NCBI RefSeq assembly: GCF_022479115.1
Contig: NZ_CP092497.1
Coordinates: 1,178,001-1,242,000, forward strand
Source: Amycolatopsis sp. EV170708-02-1
GTDB taxonomy: Bacteria > Actinomycetota > Actinomycetes > Mycobacteriales > Pseudonocardiaceae
Length of the DNA stretch: 64,000 bases
Reading direction: 5' to 3'
Shown: in pieces, positions 52,729-61,727 of the stretch
How positions within the stretch are numbered: the first letter of the stretch is position 1
Layout of the letters: each line of letters opens with the position of its first letter
The notes under the pieces: model-generated
The model's database searches: none
The model's input: the letters and a program-made list of their open reading frames with translations, nothing else
What the model was told of the DNA's origin: nothing
Made by a program: the position numbers and the translations under genes

Positions 52729-53289
52729 ATGCTGAGGCCCGATTTCCCGATCATCACCCAGCGACTGACCCTCCGCGCCTTCACCTCCGCGGATCTCGAC
52801 GAACTCAACTCCTTCCAGTCCCGCGCCGACGTCGCCCGCTACCTCTATTGGGGCCCGCGCAGCCGGGCCGAATCCGCCGCCGCGCTCGCCAAACGGGTGC
52901 ACAGCAGCAGCCTGTCGAAGGAAGGCCAGCTGCTCGCCGTGGCCGTGGAGCTGACCGAGACCGGGCAGCTCATCGGCGACCTGAACCTCGAGTACCTCAG
53001 CAGCGAGCACCGGCAGGGCGAGATCGGGTTCGTCTTCCATCCCGATCACCACGGCAAGGGTTTCGCCGCGGAGGCCGCCACCGAACTGCTGCGGCTCGGC
53101 TTCGAAGAACTGGGCCTGCACCGGATCATCGGCCGCTGTGACGGACGCAACACCGCGTCGGCCGCGCTGATGGAGCGCCTCGGCATGCGCAAGGAAGCGC
53201 ATCTGCGCGAGAACGAGGTCGTCAAGGGCGAATGGACCGACGAGCTCGTCTTCGCGATGCTCGAAGACGAGTGGAAGGCGAAGCGCTAG
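52729..53289 (+). CDS. GNAT family N-acetyltransferase, RimJ/RimL type
   Basis: The 186-residue protein begins [20 protein letters not shown], continues through [20 protein letters not shown] (acetyl-CoA site) and ends with [20 protein letters not shown] and [17 protein letters not shown], the pattern of RimJ/RimL-like acetyltransferases of protein N-termini or small amines. The ATG at 52729 has TAACCT six bases upstream, a leaderless start. pyrD begins 24 bases later. Confidence 0.9.
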   Translation: MLRPDFPIITQRLTLRAFTSADLDELNSFQSRADVARYLYWGPRSRAESAAALAKRVHSSSLSKEGQLLAVAVELTETGQLIGDLNLEYLSSEHRQGEIGFVFHPDHHGKGFAAEAATELLRLGFEELGLHRIIGRCDGRNTASAALMERLGMRKEAHLRENEVVKGEWTDELVFAMLEDEWKAKR

Positions 53290-53312
53290 AGCCCACCAGG
53301 CATGATGGGGCC

Positions 53313-54362
53313 GTGCTCTTCGACAAGATCGTCCGCCCCGCTCTCTACCGGGTCTCCGGCAGCGACCCCGAAACCGTGCACGAACGCACCATCGGCTCGC
53401 TCGCCAGGCTGAGCCGGGTCTCCCCCGCGCTCGCCGCGCTCGGCCGCGTCTACCGGACGGACGATCCGGTCACCTTCCTCGGCCTGCGCTTCCCGAACCG
53501 CGTCGGCCTCGCCGCCGGGATGGACAAGAACGGCCGCGCGCTGCACGCCTGGCCCGCGCTCGGTTTCGGCTTCGTCGAGGTCGGCACGGTCACCCGCCAT
53601 CCGCAGCCGGGCAACGACAAACCGCGGCTGTTCACCCTCGCCGAGACCGACGCGGTGATCAACCGGATGGGCTTCAACAACGAAGGCGCCGAAGCGCTCG
53701 CCGCCCGGCTCGCCGCGACCGGGAAGCCTCCGGTGCCGCTCGGCGTCAGCATCGGCAAGTCCAAAGTGACCCCGCTCGACGAAGCCGTCGAGGACTACCG
53801 GTTCTCGCTCCGGGCCTTGTACCCGTACGCCGACTACTTCGCGATCAACGTCAGTTCCCCGAACACGCCGGGGCTGCGCGCGCTGCAGGACAAGTCCGCG
53901 CTGGCCGAACTGCTCGCCGAGCTGCGGAAGACCTCGGCCGAGCTCGCCGGGGACGCGAAGCCGACGCCGGTGCTGGTGAAGGTCGCCCCCGATCTCACCG
54001 ACGAAGCACTCTCGGAACTGCTGGAGGTCTGCCTCGACCACGGGGTCGCCGGGCTGATCGCGACCAACACGACGCTGTCGCGCGAAGGGATCGCCCCGCC
54101 CGAGGCCGCAGTCGGCGAGCAGGCGGGCGGATTGTCCGGCCGCCCGCTCACCGCGCGTTCGGTCGAGGTGGTGCGGTTCGTGCACGACGAAACCGGCGGC
54201 AAGCTGCCGATCATCGGCGTCGGCGGGATCTTCGACGCCGGCGCCGCCGCACGGATGCTCGACGCCGGCGCCGGTCTCGTCCAGCTCTACACCGGTTTCG
54301 CCCTGCACGGCCCCGGTCTGGTCAAGCGGGTCGCCCGAGGTCTCGCGGCCCGGCCGTACTGA
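53313..54362 (+). CDS. pyrD: Quinone-dependent dihydroorotate dehydrogenase (class 2)
   Basis: PyrD oxidises dihydroorotate to orotate at the membrane, the fourth step of pyrimidine synthesis. The 349 residues include [56 protein letters not shown] and [15 protein letters not shown] with the catalytic Ser, plus [19 protein letters not shown] near the end; the N-terminal extension typical of class 2 is present. The GTG at 53313 is chosen from family similarity. Its 3' end overlaps the convergent amidase gene by 41 bases. Confidence 0.94.
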   Translation: MLFDKIVRPALYRVSGSDPETVHERTIGSLARLSRVSPALAALGRVYRTDDPVTFLGLRFPNRVGLAAGMDKNGRALHAWPALGFGFVEVGTVTRHPQPGNDKPRLFTLAETDAVINRMGFNNEGAEALAARLAATGKPPVPLGVSIGKSKVTPLDEAVEDYRFSLRALYPYADYFAINVSSPNTPGLRALQDKSALAELLAELRKTSAELAGDAKPTPVLVKVAPDLTDEALSELLEVCLDHGVAGLIATNTTLSREGIAPPEAAVGEQAGGLSGRPLTARSVEVVRFVHDETGGKLPIIGVGGIFDAGAAARMLDAGAGLVQLYTGFALHGPGLVKRVARGLAARPY

Positions 54363-55956
54363 CGAACCTGAGGTAGGCGCGCCAGCACTGGTACCGCGTC
54401 AGCTCCGTCGCCGTCGCGATGGCGGACTGGTCGCACAGGACGGCCAACGGTGTTTCCCCGTTCTCCAGCCGGATCCGGCCCAGGACGAACGGGGCGGGGA
54501 GCGTGGCCGCGAAGGCGCCGAGAGCGGCGGGCGAGAGCCGCCAGCGTTCACCCGAAAGCATCGTGTGCTCGCCCGTGGCGCTCACTGGAATCACCCCCGG
54601 CTGGGGCGGTTCGGTGGGCAGCAACAGCATCCGGTAGCCCTCGCCGGTCTGGACCAGCCCGGTGAACCGTGCCCCGGCGCGGACCAGGCTTCCGTTCAAG
54701 GGCTGCCCGCGCAGATGCGCGCCGAACACCACGAGATCCGCGCCCGGTGCGGGATAAGGGAAATCGGCCTGTTCGTCGGTGAGCACGGCGGCGAGATCGA
54801 TGGCGACCTGGTCGTCGAACGGCCGCACCACCACCGACACCCCATACGGCCCCAGATCTGACGGCGACGACGGCACCGTGACCGCGGCCAGGTCGAGCAG
54901 GTTTACGAACGCCGTGAAACGCTCCAGCCGCTTCGAGACACCGTCCGGATCGGACAACGCCTCGGAGACCTCGGGATGGTCCGCGACGGTCGGGAGCACC
55001 AGCGCGTCGTACTCGGACAGCATGCGGAGCGCGAGCATCCCTGCCTCGGCGACACGATGCCTGTCGGCCGTGAAGCCGTCGTCGTGGATCAGTTCGCCCA
55101 CCTTCAGCAGTGCCGAGACCTCCACCGTCTCCACGAGCGCCCCGGACGCCCTCAGCGCCGAAATCGCGCCCAGGAAAGCGGATCGGGACTGCAGCGAAAG
55201 GCCGGTGAGCGTGTCGGAGCCCGGGATCGCCACCCGTGGCCGGTCGCCGGCCGAGAGCCGGACGTCCGGTGGCCAGTCGCGGGCGAGCGGGTCGATCCCG
55301 TCGGGACCGGTCATCAGTCCCAGCGCGCGCTGCCCCAAGGTGAGGCTCCGGGCGAACAGGGCGATCCCGCCGCACGGCGCGGCGCCGGTCTTCGGTACGA
55401 GACCCAGCGTCGGCTTCAGCCCGACGATCCCGTTGAGCGAAGCGGGGATCCGGCCCGCGCCCGCCGTGTCCGTGCCGACCGCGAGATCGACGAGGCCGAG
55501 CGCGACGGCGACGGCCGCGCCGCTGCTCGCGCTCCCGGAGACCCGGGCGGTGTTCAGCGCCGCGCTCACAGCGCCATAGGGGCTGCGGGTGTGCTCGAAG
55601 TCGCTGCCGAACCGGTCGCAGTTGGTCTTGCCGAGCACGACCGCCCCGGCCGCGGTCAGCCGGGACACCGAAGTGGCACCGGTACAGCGGACCTCTTCGC
55701 CCGCCGTGGGGAGACCGGCGACGTCGACCACGTCCGCGACCGCCACCAAGGTGCCCGCGAGCGGCAGGTCCGCGCCCGCGCGCAGCCGTTCGTCGACCGC
55801 TTTCGCGTCCACGAGGGCGTCTTCCACCGGGCGGAGGGTGATCCAGACGTCGGGGCGGTCGACCTCGGCTATCCGGTCGTAGGCGGCTATGACGCGCTGG
55901 TAGGAGCTGGGAGGCGGGACGGGGGTCGGCTCTGGTTCCGGGGGGAGCGTCGTCAC
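54322..55956 (-). CDS. Allophanate hydrolase/amidase homologue lacking catalytic residues
   Basis: The 544-residue protein is a full-length relative of allophanate hydrolases (AtzF type): an amidase-signature domain, then the extra C-terminal domain ([20 protein letters not shown]). The family's catalytic Lys, in a FAVKDNIDVAGLPT context, is Ala74 here ([14 protein letters not shown]), and the nucleophilic Ser of GTDTAGSGR is Ala167 ([12 protein letters not shown]). Hydrolysis by the usual Ser-cisSer-Lys mechanism should be impossible. No urea carboxylase gene is adjacent. The GTG at 55956 is preferred; GTG at 56007 is an alternative. Confidence 0.85.
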   Translation of the reverse strand: MTTLPPEPEPTPVPPPSSYQRVIAAYDRIAEVDRPDVWITLRPVEDALVDAKAVDERLRAGADLPLAGTLVAVADVVDVAGLPTAGEEVRCTGATSVSRLTAAGAVVLGKTNCDRFGSDFEHTRSPYGAVSAALNTARVSGSASSGAAVAVALGLVDLAVGTDTAGAGRIPASLNGIVGLKPTLGLVPKTGAAPCGGIALFARSLTLGQRALGLMTGPDGIDPLARDWPPDVRLSAGDRPRVAIPGSDTLTGLSLQSRSAFLGAISALRASGALVETVEVSALLKVGELIHDDGFTADRHRVAEAGMLALRMLSEYDALVLPTVADHPEVSEALSDPDGVSKRLERFTAFVNLLDLAAVTVPSSPSDLGPYGVSVVVRPFDDQVAIDLAAVLTDEQADFPYPAPGADLVVFGAHLRGQPLNGSLVRAGARFTGLVQTGEGYRMLLLPTEPPQPGVIPVSATGEHTMLSGERWRLSPAALGAFAATLPAPFVLGRIRLENGETPLAVLCDQSAIATATELTRYQCWRAYLRFVSTAGPRDLGRPA

Positions 55957-56253
55957 TGGGCGTCCTTTCCTCGGTGGGGACGAGAAAGACCACTGCGCGA
56001 GATCCACTGTGTCCGGTCCGCCACCCTGGGACGCCCGCTCACGCGGGCTGGGTTCAGGCCCGAGCTGGGATGAGCACTGCGTGCATGTAAGAAACGTTAG
56101 GCATCGCGGGTCGCCGTCACCAGCGGATTCGGGTCACGCGAGCGTTTCGGTACCACACAGTGAGCAGGTCGTTACGCAATGGAGTATTAGCGACGACGAA
56201 TGAGACGATGGTCCAGGAAAGCGCCTGCTCAGAGCCTACCCGTTTCCGTCACT
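55957..56253. other. Gap before the amidase homologue, no gene seen
   Basis: With the adjoining palindrome this gap is 437 bases. It should hold the promoter of the minus-strand amidase homologue. I found no convincing gene or RNA in it. Confidence 0.4.
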
Positions 56254-56385
56254 CGCGTGATCGAACGGACGACACGCGTGATTGAACGGCGATCTCGCGT
56301 GATCAGACGGACATCACGAGAGATGGCCGTCTGATCACGAGTGTCGTCCGCCCAATCACGCGTGTCGTCCGTCTGATCACGCGAG
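56254..56385. repeat. Family D compound palindrome after pspM
   Basis: About 130 bases of alternating CGCGTGATC and (A)ACGGACGACACG words on the left, mirrored by CGTGTCGTCCG and GATCACGCG words on the right. Several nested stems of 15 to 25 bases are possible. It lies nine bases past the stop of the minus-strand pspM. Confidence 0.8.
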
Positions 56386-56393
56386 TTACGAGT

Positions 56394-57374
56394 TCAGGAC
56401 AGCTCGCGCAGGGCCATGGCGAGGCCGGCGAGCTTGTCGGTCGCGTCGGAGAGCGACTCCTTGGACGACGTCATGCCGTCCGAGCTCGCGGCGACGGTGT
56501 GCCCGGCGGCCGCGACGAGACCGCCGTAGCCGTCGAGACCGTCGTCGAGCTGCTCGCGCAGTTGCTTGATGGCGGCGTCGAGGGCGCCGCGTTCCCGCTC
56601 GGGCGCGGCGTCGCGGCCGCGTTCGATGGCCTGGATCCGGCCCGCGAGGCCGCGCAAGGCCTGTGCCGCCTCGGCGGCGGTGGTGCGAGCGTCCGCGACG
56701 GCGATCTCCGAGACCGGCATGGTGCCGAGCGACGTCGGCTGCGAAAGCTGGCGAAGGAGCTCCGCCAGCGAAGCCTCGCTCTCGGCGAGGCGCTCCATCG
56801 GCTCACGCGCGACCGACCGCGCCGGGGGCAGCGGCGGCGGAGCGGCGGGGGCGGCGGGCAGCACGGTGCGGTTGAGCGTCCGCAGCCGCAGGCCCGATTT
56901 GACCCCGAAAGTCCCGAAGATGACGGCGAAAGCGCCACCCGCGATGGCCTGGAGGACGTCCGCCTCACCGTTCTTCAACAGGCCGGTGCCCGCCACGACG
57001 GCGAAAAGTCCACAAAGGAAGGTGAGGAGGATCCAGAACGTCAGTGCCCGCGAGGCCCGGCGTTTGCGTCGCTCCAGTTTGGCGGCGGGTTCGTTCCAGC
57101 GCGCCCATTTGGCCTTCGCGTCGGCCACGACCGGGATCTGCCCCGCGGCCATCGACGTCAGCTGCTGCGAGATCTTCGGCATGGCGGGCATCTGCGGCAT
57201 CTGCGGACGCGGCCGCGAAGGCGGAGCGGGGCGCGGGGAAGAACCCTGCTCGGAGGGCGGGATGTAGCGCTGCAGCTTCTCCTGCGCGCGCTGGGCGTAG
57301 TCGGGCAGCTTCTCGATGTGCTTCTCAAGCTTGGCGGTGAACTCCCCGAAGTCCTTGCGCCTGCCCTGCCCCAT
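56394..57374 (-). CDS. pspM: Phage shock envelope stress protein PspM
   Basis: The 326-residue protein has a helical N-terminus (KDFGEFTAKLEKHIEKLPDY), a Pro-rich linker, two membrane helices (ALTFWILLTFLCGLFAVVAG and VLQAIAGGAFAVIFGTFGVK) and a long helical C-terminal half. Together with its place directly after pspA this matches actinobacterial PspM (mycobacterial Rv2743c), a membrane partner in the Psp response. The ATG at 57374 follows GGGGAGAG. It ends the pspA-pspM unit, followed by a family D palindrome. Confidence 0.85.
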   Translation of the reverse strand: MGQGRRKDFGEFTAKLEKHIEKLPDYAQRAQEKLQRYIPPSEQGSSPRPAPPSRPRPQMPQMPAMPKISQQLTSMAAGQIPVVADAKAKWARWNEPAAKLERRKRRASRALTFWILLTFLCGLFAVVAGTGLLKNGEADVLQAIAGGAFAVIFGTFGVKSGLRLRTLNRTVLPAAPAAPPPLPPARSVAREPMERLAESEASLAELLRQLSQPTSLGTMPVSEIAVADARTTAAEAAQALRGLAGRIQAIERGRDAAPERERGALDAAIKQLREQLDDGLDGYGGLVAAAGHTVAASSDGMTSSKESLSDATDKLAGLAMALRELS

Positions 57375-57447
57375 GCCCTCTCCCCTGTCTTCTGGTGAGA
57401 CCGGTCCCGCACCCGCGCGGGGTGCGGGACCGGCTCCAGTTGGTGTG

Positions 57448-58293
57448 TCAGGCGGGGTTCTTGCCCTGTTCGGCCTGAACCCGTGCCTGGATCTCACGCT
57501 GGATGTCCGCGGAGCTCGACGCCTTCGCCGGCGCGGCGGCGGTCTTGCCGTCGGTCACCTGAGCGACGGAGTCACCCTTCATGGACGCGCGGATCTGCTC
57601 CAGCCGCGAGTGTCCCGCGAGCTGCGTCGTGGAGGCCTGGACCTCCATCATCCGGCCCTGGACGGAGTTCTGTGCGAGTTCGGCCGAGCCCAGCGCGGTG
57701 GTGTAACGCTTCTCGATCTTGTCGCGAACGTCTTCCAGTGACGGGGTGTTGCCCGGAGCGGCCAGCTGGCTCATCTGGTTCAGCGAAGCGGAGACCTGCT
57801 CCTGCATCTTCGCCTGCTCCAGCTGCGAGAGCAGCTTGGTGCGCTCGGCCAGCTTCTGCTGCAGCATGGTCGCGTTGCGCTCGACGGCCTTCTTCGCCTG
57901 CTCCGCAGCCTGAAGCGACTGGTCGTGCAGGGTCTTGAGGTCCTCGATGCTCTGCTCGGCGGTGACGAGCTGCGCGGCGAAGCTCTCCGCCGCGTTCTCG
58001 AACTCGACCGCCTTCTGCTCGTCGCCCTTGGCACGCGCCTCGTCGGCGAGCACCAGCGCCTGGCGGGTCGAAGCCTGCAGCTTCTCCACGTCGCCGAGCT
58101 GGCGGTTCAGCTTCATCTCCAGCTGACGCTGGTTACCGATCACCGAGGCGGCCTGCTGGGTCAGCGCCTGGTGGTTGCGCTGCGCCTCCTCGATGGCCTG
58201 CTGGATCTGTACCTTCGGGTCGGCGTGCTCGTCGATCTTCGACGAGAACGCCGCCATCATGTACTTCCAGAACTTCACGAACGGGTTGGCCAT
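57448..58293 (-). CDS. pspA: PspA/IM30 family envelope stress protein
   Basis: PspA forms coiled-coil scaffolds on the membrane inner face during envelope stress. The 281 residues are almost entirely helical, beginning [20 protein letters not shown] with the amphipathic membrane-binding helix, then [20 protein letters not shown]. The ATG at 58293 has a GGCGGAGGAG site; upstream codons of the open frame are rejected. A SigE-type promoter lies about 70 bases upstream. In mycobacteria clgR directly precedes pspA, whereas here an ECF41 unit lies between them. Confidence 0.93.
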   Translation of the reverse strand: MANPFVKFWKYMMAAFSSKIDEHADPKVQIQQAIEEAQRNHQALTQQAASVIGNQRQLEMKLNRQLGDVEKLQASTRQALVLADEARAKGDEQKAVEFENAAESFAAQLVTAEQSIEDLKTLHDQSLQAAEQAKKAVERNATMLQQKLAERTKLLSQLEQAKMQEQVSASLNQMSQLAAPGNTPSLEDVRDKIEKRYTTALGSAELAQNSVQGRMMEVQASTTQLAGHSRLEQIRASMKGDSVAQVTDGKTAAAPAKASSSADIQREIQARVQAEQGKNPA

Positions 58294-58363
58294 CTCCTCC
58301 GCCTGCCTTCTCGCATCCCACGGGCTGTTACCTCGAGGTGGGGCGTCCCCTCTGTGATGTTGC

Positions 58364-58390
58364 AACGTCCCGACCCCGGCGTTGAGTTCC
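58364..58390 (-). promoter_or_regulatory. SigE-type promoter before pspA
   Basis: On the minus strand GGAACT (58385-58390) and CGTT (58364-58367) are separated by 17 bases, a close match to the GGAAC / CGTT signal of SigE-like stress sigma factors. In Mycobacterium tuberculosis the psp locus is linked to SigE. Confidence 0.55.
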
Positions 58391-58487
58391 ATCGTGTCAG
58401 GTCGGCGTCCCGCGTTCCAGGCGACCCCGACGGAATTCAGGGATCCCCCTGACTGTGATGTCCACGACCTTTCGGGTTGACCCTCCG

Positions 58488-59369
58488 TCAGCGGCGCAGC
58501 GCGGTCTCCTCGTCCATACGTGACAGCTTCTCGGGGTTGCGCACGGCGTAGAGCCCGGTGACGAGCCCGTCCTCCACGCGCAGCGCGACGACCGTGTCGA
58601 CCTCGTCGCCGAGCCGGAGGATCAGCGCGGGATGGCCGTTGACCTGCGCGGTGGCCATCGTCGCCGCCTCGTCGCGGACCGGACGGCTCGCCGCCAGCAG
58701 CGGCGCGACCAGCGCGGCACCGACCACCGGCTCCAGCACGGCCTGCACCACCCCGCCGCCGTCGCCGAGGAAGACGACGTCCGGTGACAGCACGTCGAGC
58801 AGTCCCTGCAGGTCACCGGTCCGGACCGCGCGGTGGAACGCGTCGAGCACGTCCTTGGTCTCACCGGGCGACGCGGCCCCGCGCGGCCGCCGGGCGGCGA
58901 CGTGGGCCCGCGCCCGGTGGGCGATCTGGTGGACCGCGGCCGGGGTCTTGCCGACGGCTTCGGCGATCTCGCCGTAGGACACGTCGAACACCTCGCGCAG
59001 CACGAACACCGCGCGCTCGGTCGGGGCGAGGGTCTCCAGCACCAGCAGCATCGCCATCGAGACGCTGTCGGCCAGCTCGACGTCGTCGGCCACGTCGGGG
59101 CTGGTGAGCAGGGGTTCGGGCAGCCACGGACCGACGTAGGACTCCTTGCGGCGGCCGAGCGTCCGCAGCCTGCCGAGCGCCTGCCGGGTGGTGATGCGGA
59201 CCAGGTACGCGCGCGGGTTCTCCACGGTGCCGAGGTCGACACCCGACCAGCGCAGCCAGGTCTCCTGGAGGACGTCCTCCGCGTCGGCGGCCGAACCGAG
59301 CATCTCGTAGGCGACGGTGAACAGCAGGTTCCGGTGGGCGACGAACGCCTCCGTGGCGGTGTCGGACAT
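58488..59369 (-). CDS. sigJ: ECF41 family sigma factor (SigJ-like)
   Basis: The 293-residue protein has sigma region 2 ([20 protein letters not shown]) and region 4 ([20 protein letters not shown]), followed by a SnoaL-like C-terminal domain with LGDGGGVV and NPEKL, the conserved spots of ECF41 factors. In that family the C-terminal domain tunes activity and no anti-sigma factor is needed. The ATG at 59369 has GGAGCGAG. It is divergent from a CMD-family gene with a matching ECF41 promoter. Confidence 0.9.
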   Translation of the reverse strand: MSDTATEAFVAHRNLLFTVAYEMLGSAADAEDVLQETWLRWSGVDLGTVENPRAYLVRITTRQALGRLRTLGRRKESYVGPWLPEPLLTSPDVADDVELADSVSMAMLLVLETLAPTERAVFVLREVFDVSYGEIAEAVGKTPAAVHQIAHRARAHVAARRPRGAASPGETKDVLDAFHRAVRTGDLQGLLDVLSPDVVFLGDGGGVVQAVLEPVVGAALVAPLLAASRPVRDEAATMATAQVNGHPALILRLGDEVDTVVALRVEDGLVTGLYAVRNPEKLSRMDEETALRR

Positions 59370-59431
59370 GGGCTCGCTCCTGTTCTCGGCGACGGGGTTG
59401 CCCACACCGGATGCCACGGCTCCCCGATTCC

Positions 59432-59458
59432 TGACACATCGGGGCCGTGGCGCTCGTC
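59432..59458 (+). promoter_or_regulatory. ECF41-type promoter of the CMD-family gene
   Basis: TGACACA (59432-59438), 16 bases, then CGTC (59455-59458). ECF41 promoters are described as TGTCACA-N16-CGTC; only one base differs. The start codon at 59544 lies 85 bases downstream. Confidence 0.65.
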
Positions 59459-59543
59459 ACGTCCCGCTCCTGTCAGCGCGGCCCGGCCGACGGCGTCTGG
59501 TGGTCGTCAAGTTCGGCACACGACCACGAAAGAGGACGAGATC

Positions 59544-60023
59544 ATGGACACCCGTTTCGATCTGAACGGCACCGAGCTCGGCGCCAAGCTCGGCAAGCGC
59601 TTCGCCAACGTCAGCGTCGGCGTCAAAGGCTCGACGCTGCCGAAGGTCACCCAGGAGCTGGTGTCGCTGCGGGCCAGCCAGCTCAACGGCTGCGGTTTCT
59701 GCGTCGACGCCCACGCCAAGGACCTGGCGGCCGCCGGTGAGCCCGCGGTCCGCGTCAACCTGGTCGCCGCCTGGCGCGAATCCACCGTGTTCACCGAGGC
59801 CGAGCAGGCCGCGCTGGCGCTCGCAGAGGAAGGAAGCCGGATCGTCGACGCGCACCAGGGTGTCTCCGACGAGACCTGGGCCCTGGTGCGGAAGCACTAC
59901 GACGACGAGCAGGTCACGGCGCTGGTCTACCTGGTCGCGATGATCAACGCCGCCAACCGGCTGCTCGTGATCACGCACACCAAGGGCGGCTCCTACCAGG
60001 CGGGCACGTTCGACGCGAACTGA
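59544..60023 (+). CDS. Carboxymuconolactone decarboxylase family (AhpD-like) protein
   Basis: The 159-residue protein has the AhpD-type redox motif NGCGFCVDAHAKD (CxxC followed by His) near residue 50. Members act as alkylhydroperoxidase-like reductases or thiol-disulfide enzymes. Carboxymuconolactone decarboxylase-like genes are the classic partners and targets of ECF41 sigma factors, and an ECF41-type promoter lies upstream. The ATG at 59544 follows AGAGGACGAG. A strong terminator follows the stop. Confidence 0.9.
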   Translation: MDTRFDLNGTELGAKLGKRFANVSVGVKGSTLPKVTQELVSLRASQLNGCGFCVDAHAKDLAAAGEPAVRVNLVAAWRESTVFTEAEQAALALAEEGSRIVDAHQGVSDETWALVRKHYDDEQVTALVYLVAMINAANRLLVITHTKGGSYQAGTFDAN

Positions 60024-60026
60024 CGG

Positions 60027-60059
60027 GAGAGGCCCCAGGCGGACTGCCTGGGGCCTCTC
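60027..60059. terminator. Strong hairpin terminator between convergent genes
   Basis: Perfect 14-base stem GAGAGGCCCCAGGC / GCCTGGGGCCTCTC with a 5-base loop (GGACT), three bases after the AhpD-like stop and 18 bases before the clgR end. Confidence 0.8.
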
Positions 60060-60076
60060 GGCGTTCACGGCCTTTG

Positions 60077-60529
60077 CTAGGCGGCGACCATCTTCGGAGC
60101 GGAGATCGTCGTCCGCAGCGTCGGGCTCATCCGCGGCGGCGGCGAGATCCGCAGGTCGGCCAGATCGTTGCCGATCAGCTCGGACACCAGACGGCCGCCT
60201 TCGAGCTCGCCCGCTTCGGCGCTTTCCCGCTCCGGAGCGCGCCGCTTGCCCGCTTCGACCTTCTCGTCCACCGGGGCGACCTCGACGTTGTCCATCGCCG
60301 AGACGTCCGCCGCGACCTTGTGCAGGAGTTCGCCCAGCGGAAGGTCCAGGGCCTCGCAAATGGACGCCAGCAGCTCGCTGGACGCCTCCTTCTGCCCGCG
60401 CTCGACCTCGGACAGGTATCCGAGGCTCACCCTGGCGGCGCGGGAGATGTCCCGCAGCGTTCGACGCTGGTTCGTGCGGGCGTGTCGGAGCCGGTCGCCG
60501 ATCGCCTCGCGCAACAGCACGGTCATCAC
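60077..60529 (-). CDS. clgR: ClgR-type XRE family regulator
   Basis: The 150-residue protein has an N-terminal helix-turn-helix ([20 protein letters not shown] followed by [20 protein letters not shown]), the form of ClgR, which activates clp protease genes and the psp genes in actinobacteria. The tail contains the less conserved region ending ISAPKMVAA; the C-terminal -AA may serve as a degradation signal for ClpP, as known for ClgR. ATG at 60526 is an alternative start. Neighbours pgsA and cinA upstream match the mycobacterial order. Confidence 0.9.
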   Translation of the reverse strand: MMTVLLREAIGDRLRHARTNQRRTLRDISRAARVSLGYLSEVERGQKEASSELLASICEALDLPLGELLHKVAADVSAMDNVEVAPVDEKVEAGKRRAPERESAEAGELEGGRLVSELIGNDLADLRISPPPRMSPTLRTTISAPKMVAA

Positions 60530-60627
60530 GCGCCTCCCTTCCAGGACTGACTACCCCCTACGTTACCCAGAGCGGTGCCCTGGGCGCAGGTGTTGACACG
60601 GCAATACGCCAAGGGCGAACGCGGCGA

Positions 60628-61089
60628 TCATGCGAGATGTTCCCCCAGCAGGGCGAACGCGCCGGAGACGGCACCTGCCCTGACCGAGGCTCGATCACCG
60701 CTCAAGTCCAGCGTACGGACGGTGAGGACGTCCGGCCCGGCGAGACCGACGTGGACGGTGCCGGGCGCGACCCCGTCCTGACCGTCCGGACCCGCGACAC
60801 CGGTCAGGCCGAGGCCCCAGGTGGCGCCGCACCGATCCCGCGCGCCGGCGGCCAACTGCGCCGCGACCTCGGGATGAACGGCGCCATGCGCGGCGAGAAG
60901 GTCTTCGTCGACGCCGGCCAGCTTCGCCTTGAGGTCGGTGGCGTAGACCACCAGCCCGCCCCGTACGACGGCACTCGATCCGGGGACCTCGGTCAGCGTC
61001 GCGCAGACCAGCCCGGCGGTCAGCGACTCGGCCGTCGCCACCGTCTCCCCGCGCTCGATCAGGTGAGTGATCAAGGTCTCAGGTTTCAT
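60628..61089 (-). CDS. cinA: CinA-like nicotinamide-nucleotide amidase domain protein
   Basis: The 153-residue protein is the stand-alone C-terminal CinA domain: ETVATAESLTAGLVCATLTE at the start and GLGLTGVAGPDGQDGVAPGT near 90-110. This domain (PncC) deamidates nicotinamide mononucleotide for NAD recycling. The ATG at 61089 overlaps the pgsA stop by four bases, so the genes are coupled. Confidence 0.9.
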   Translation of the reverse strand: MKPETLITHLIERGETVATAESLTAGLVCATLTEVPGSSAVVRGGLVVYATDLKAKLAGVDEDLLAAHGAVHPEVAAQLAAGARDRCGATWGLGLTGVAGPDGQDGVAPGTVHVGLAGPDVLTVRTLDLSGDRASVRAGAVSGAFALLGEHLA

Positions 61090-61727
61090 GCTCCGGCGGC
61101 ACGCCTTCCGGCGGCGCGCAGCCGGACCGCGCGCACGACGTAGTCGAGCCCCGTCACGACGGTCAGCACGAGCGCGAGCCCCATCAGCACCCAGCGCACC
61201 GGCTCGGCGGAGGCGGGCAGGGGCAGCAGGTACGCGGTGATGGCCGCGATCTGCGCGAGCGTCTTGGCCTTGCCGCCCCGGCTCGCCGGGATGACGCCGT
61301 GCCGGATCACCCAGAACCGCAGCAGCGTCACGCCGATCTCGCGGACCGCGATGACGATGGTGACCCACCAGCCCAGCTCGCCGAGCACGCTCAGCCCGAT
61401 CAGCGCGGCGCCGATCAGCGCCTTGTCCGCGATCGGGTCGGCGATCTTGCCGAAGTCGGTGATCAGCCCGTACTTGCGCGCGACCCAGCCGTCGACCTGG
61501 TCGGTGAACGACGCGATCGCGAACAGCGCGGTGGCGATCGCGCGCCAGAACGTGTCCTCCCCGTCACCGGCGAACAGCGCCAGCACGAACAGCGGCACCA
61601 GCACCAGCCGCGACATCGTCAGCAGGTTCGCCAGGTTCAGGGTCGGGACCGGGGTGGCCTCGGGAACCCTGGCGTGCTCACCGCCCGTCCCCTCACCGGC
61701 CCCGGCGTCGCTCGGGGCGGCATTCAC
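61086..61727 (-). CDS. pgsA: CDP-diacylglycerol-glycerol-3-phosphate 3-phosphatidyltransferase
   Basis: The 213-residue membrane protein carries the CDP-alcohol phosphotransferase signature [20 protein letters not shown] followed by IAD, with the expected Asp spacing, and four to five hydrophobic helices. It makes phosphatidylglycerol phosphate (or a related lipid) from CDP-diacylglycerol. The GTG at 61727 overlaps the rimO stop by four bases. The first 25 residues are an extra polar tail. Confidence 0.92.
   Translation of the reverse strand: MNAAPSDAGAGEGTGGEHARVPEATPVPTLNLANLLTMSRLVLVPLFVLALFAGDGEDTFWRAIATALFAIASFTDQVDGWVARKYGLITDFGKIADPIADKALIGAALIGLSVLGELGWWVTIVIAVREIGVTLLRFWVIRHGVIPASRGGKAKTLAQIAAITAYLLPLPASAEPVRWVLMGLALVLTVVTGLDYVVRAVRLRAAGRRAAGA

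Noticed and set aside
52445..52735. 97-codon open frame continuing after the TAG in the RNA candidate
   Set aside because: No start with a ribosome site, it crosses strong hairpins, and the content is Pro/Arg-rich as expected for random GC-rich DNA.
56254..56385. CRISPR-like look of repeated words
   Set aside because: Units are inverted, adjoining and of unequal length, without unique spacers of constant size, and no cas gene is present.
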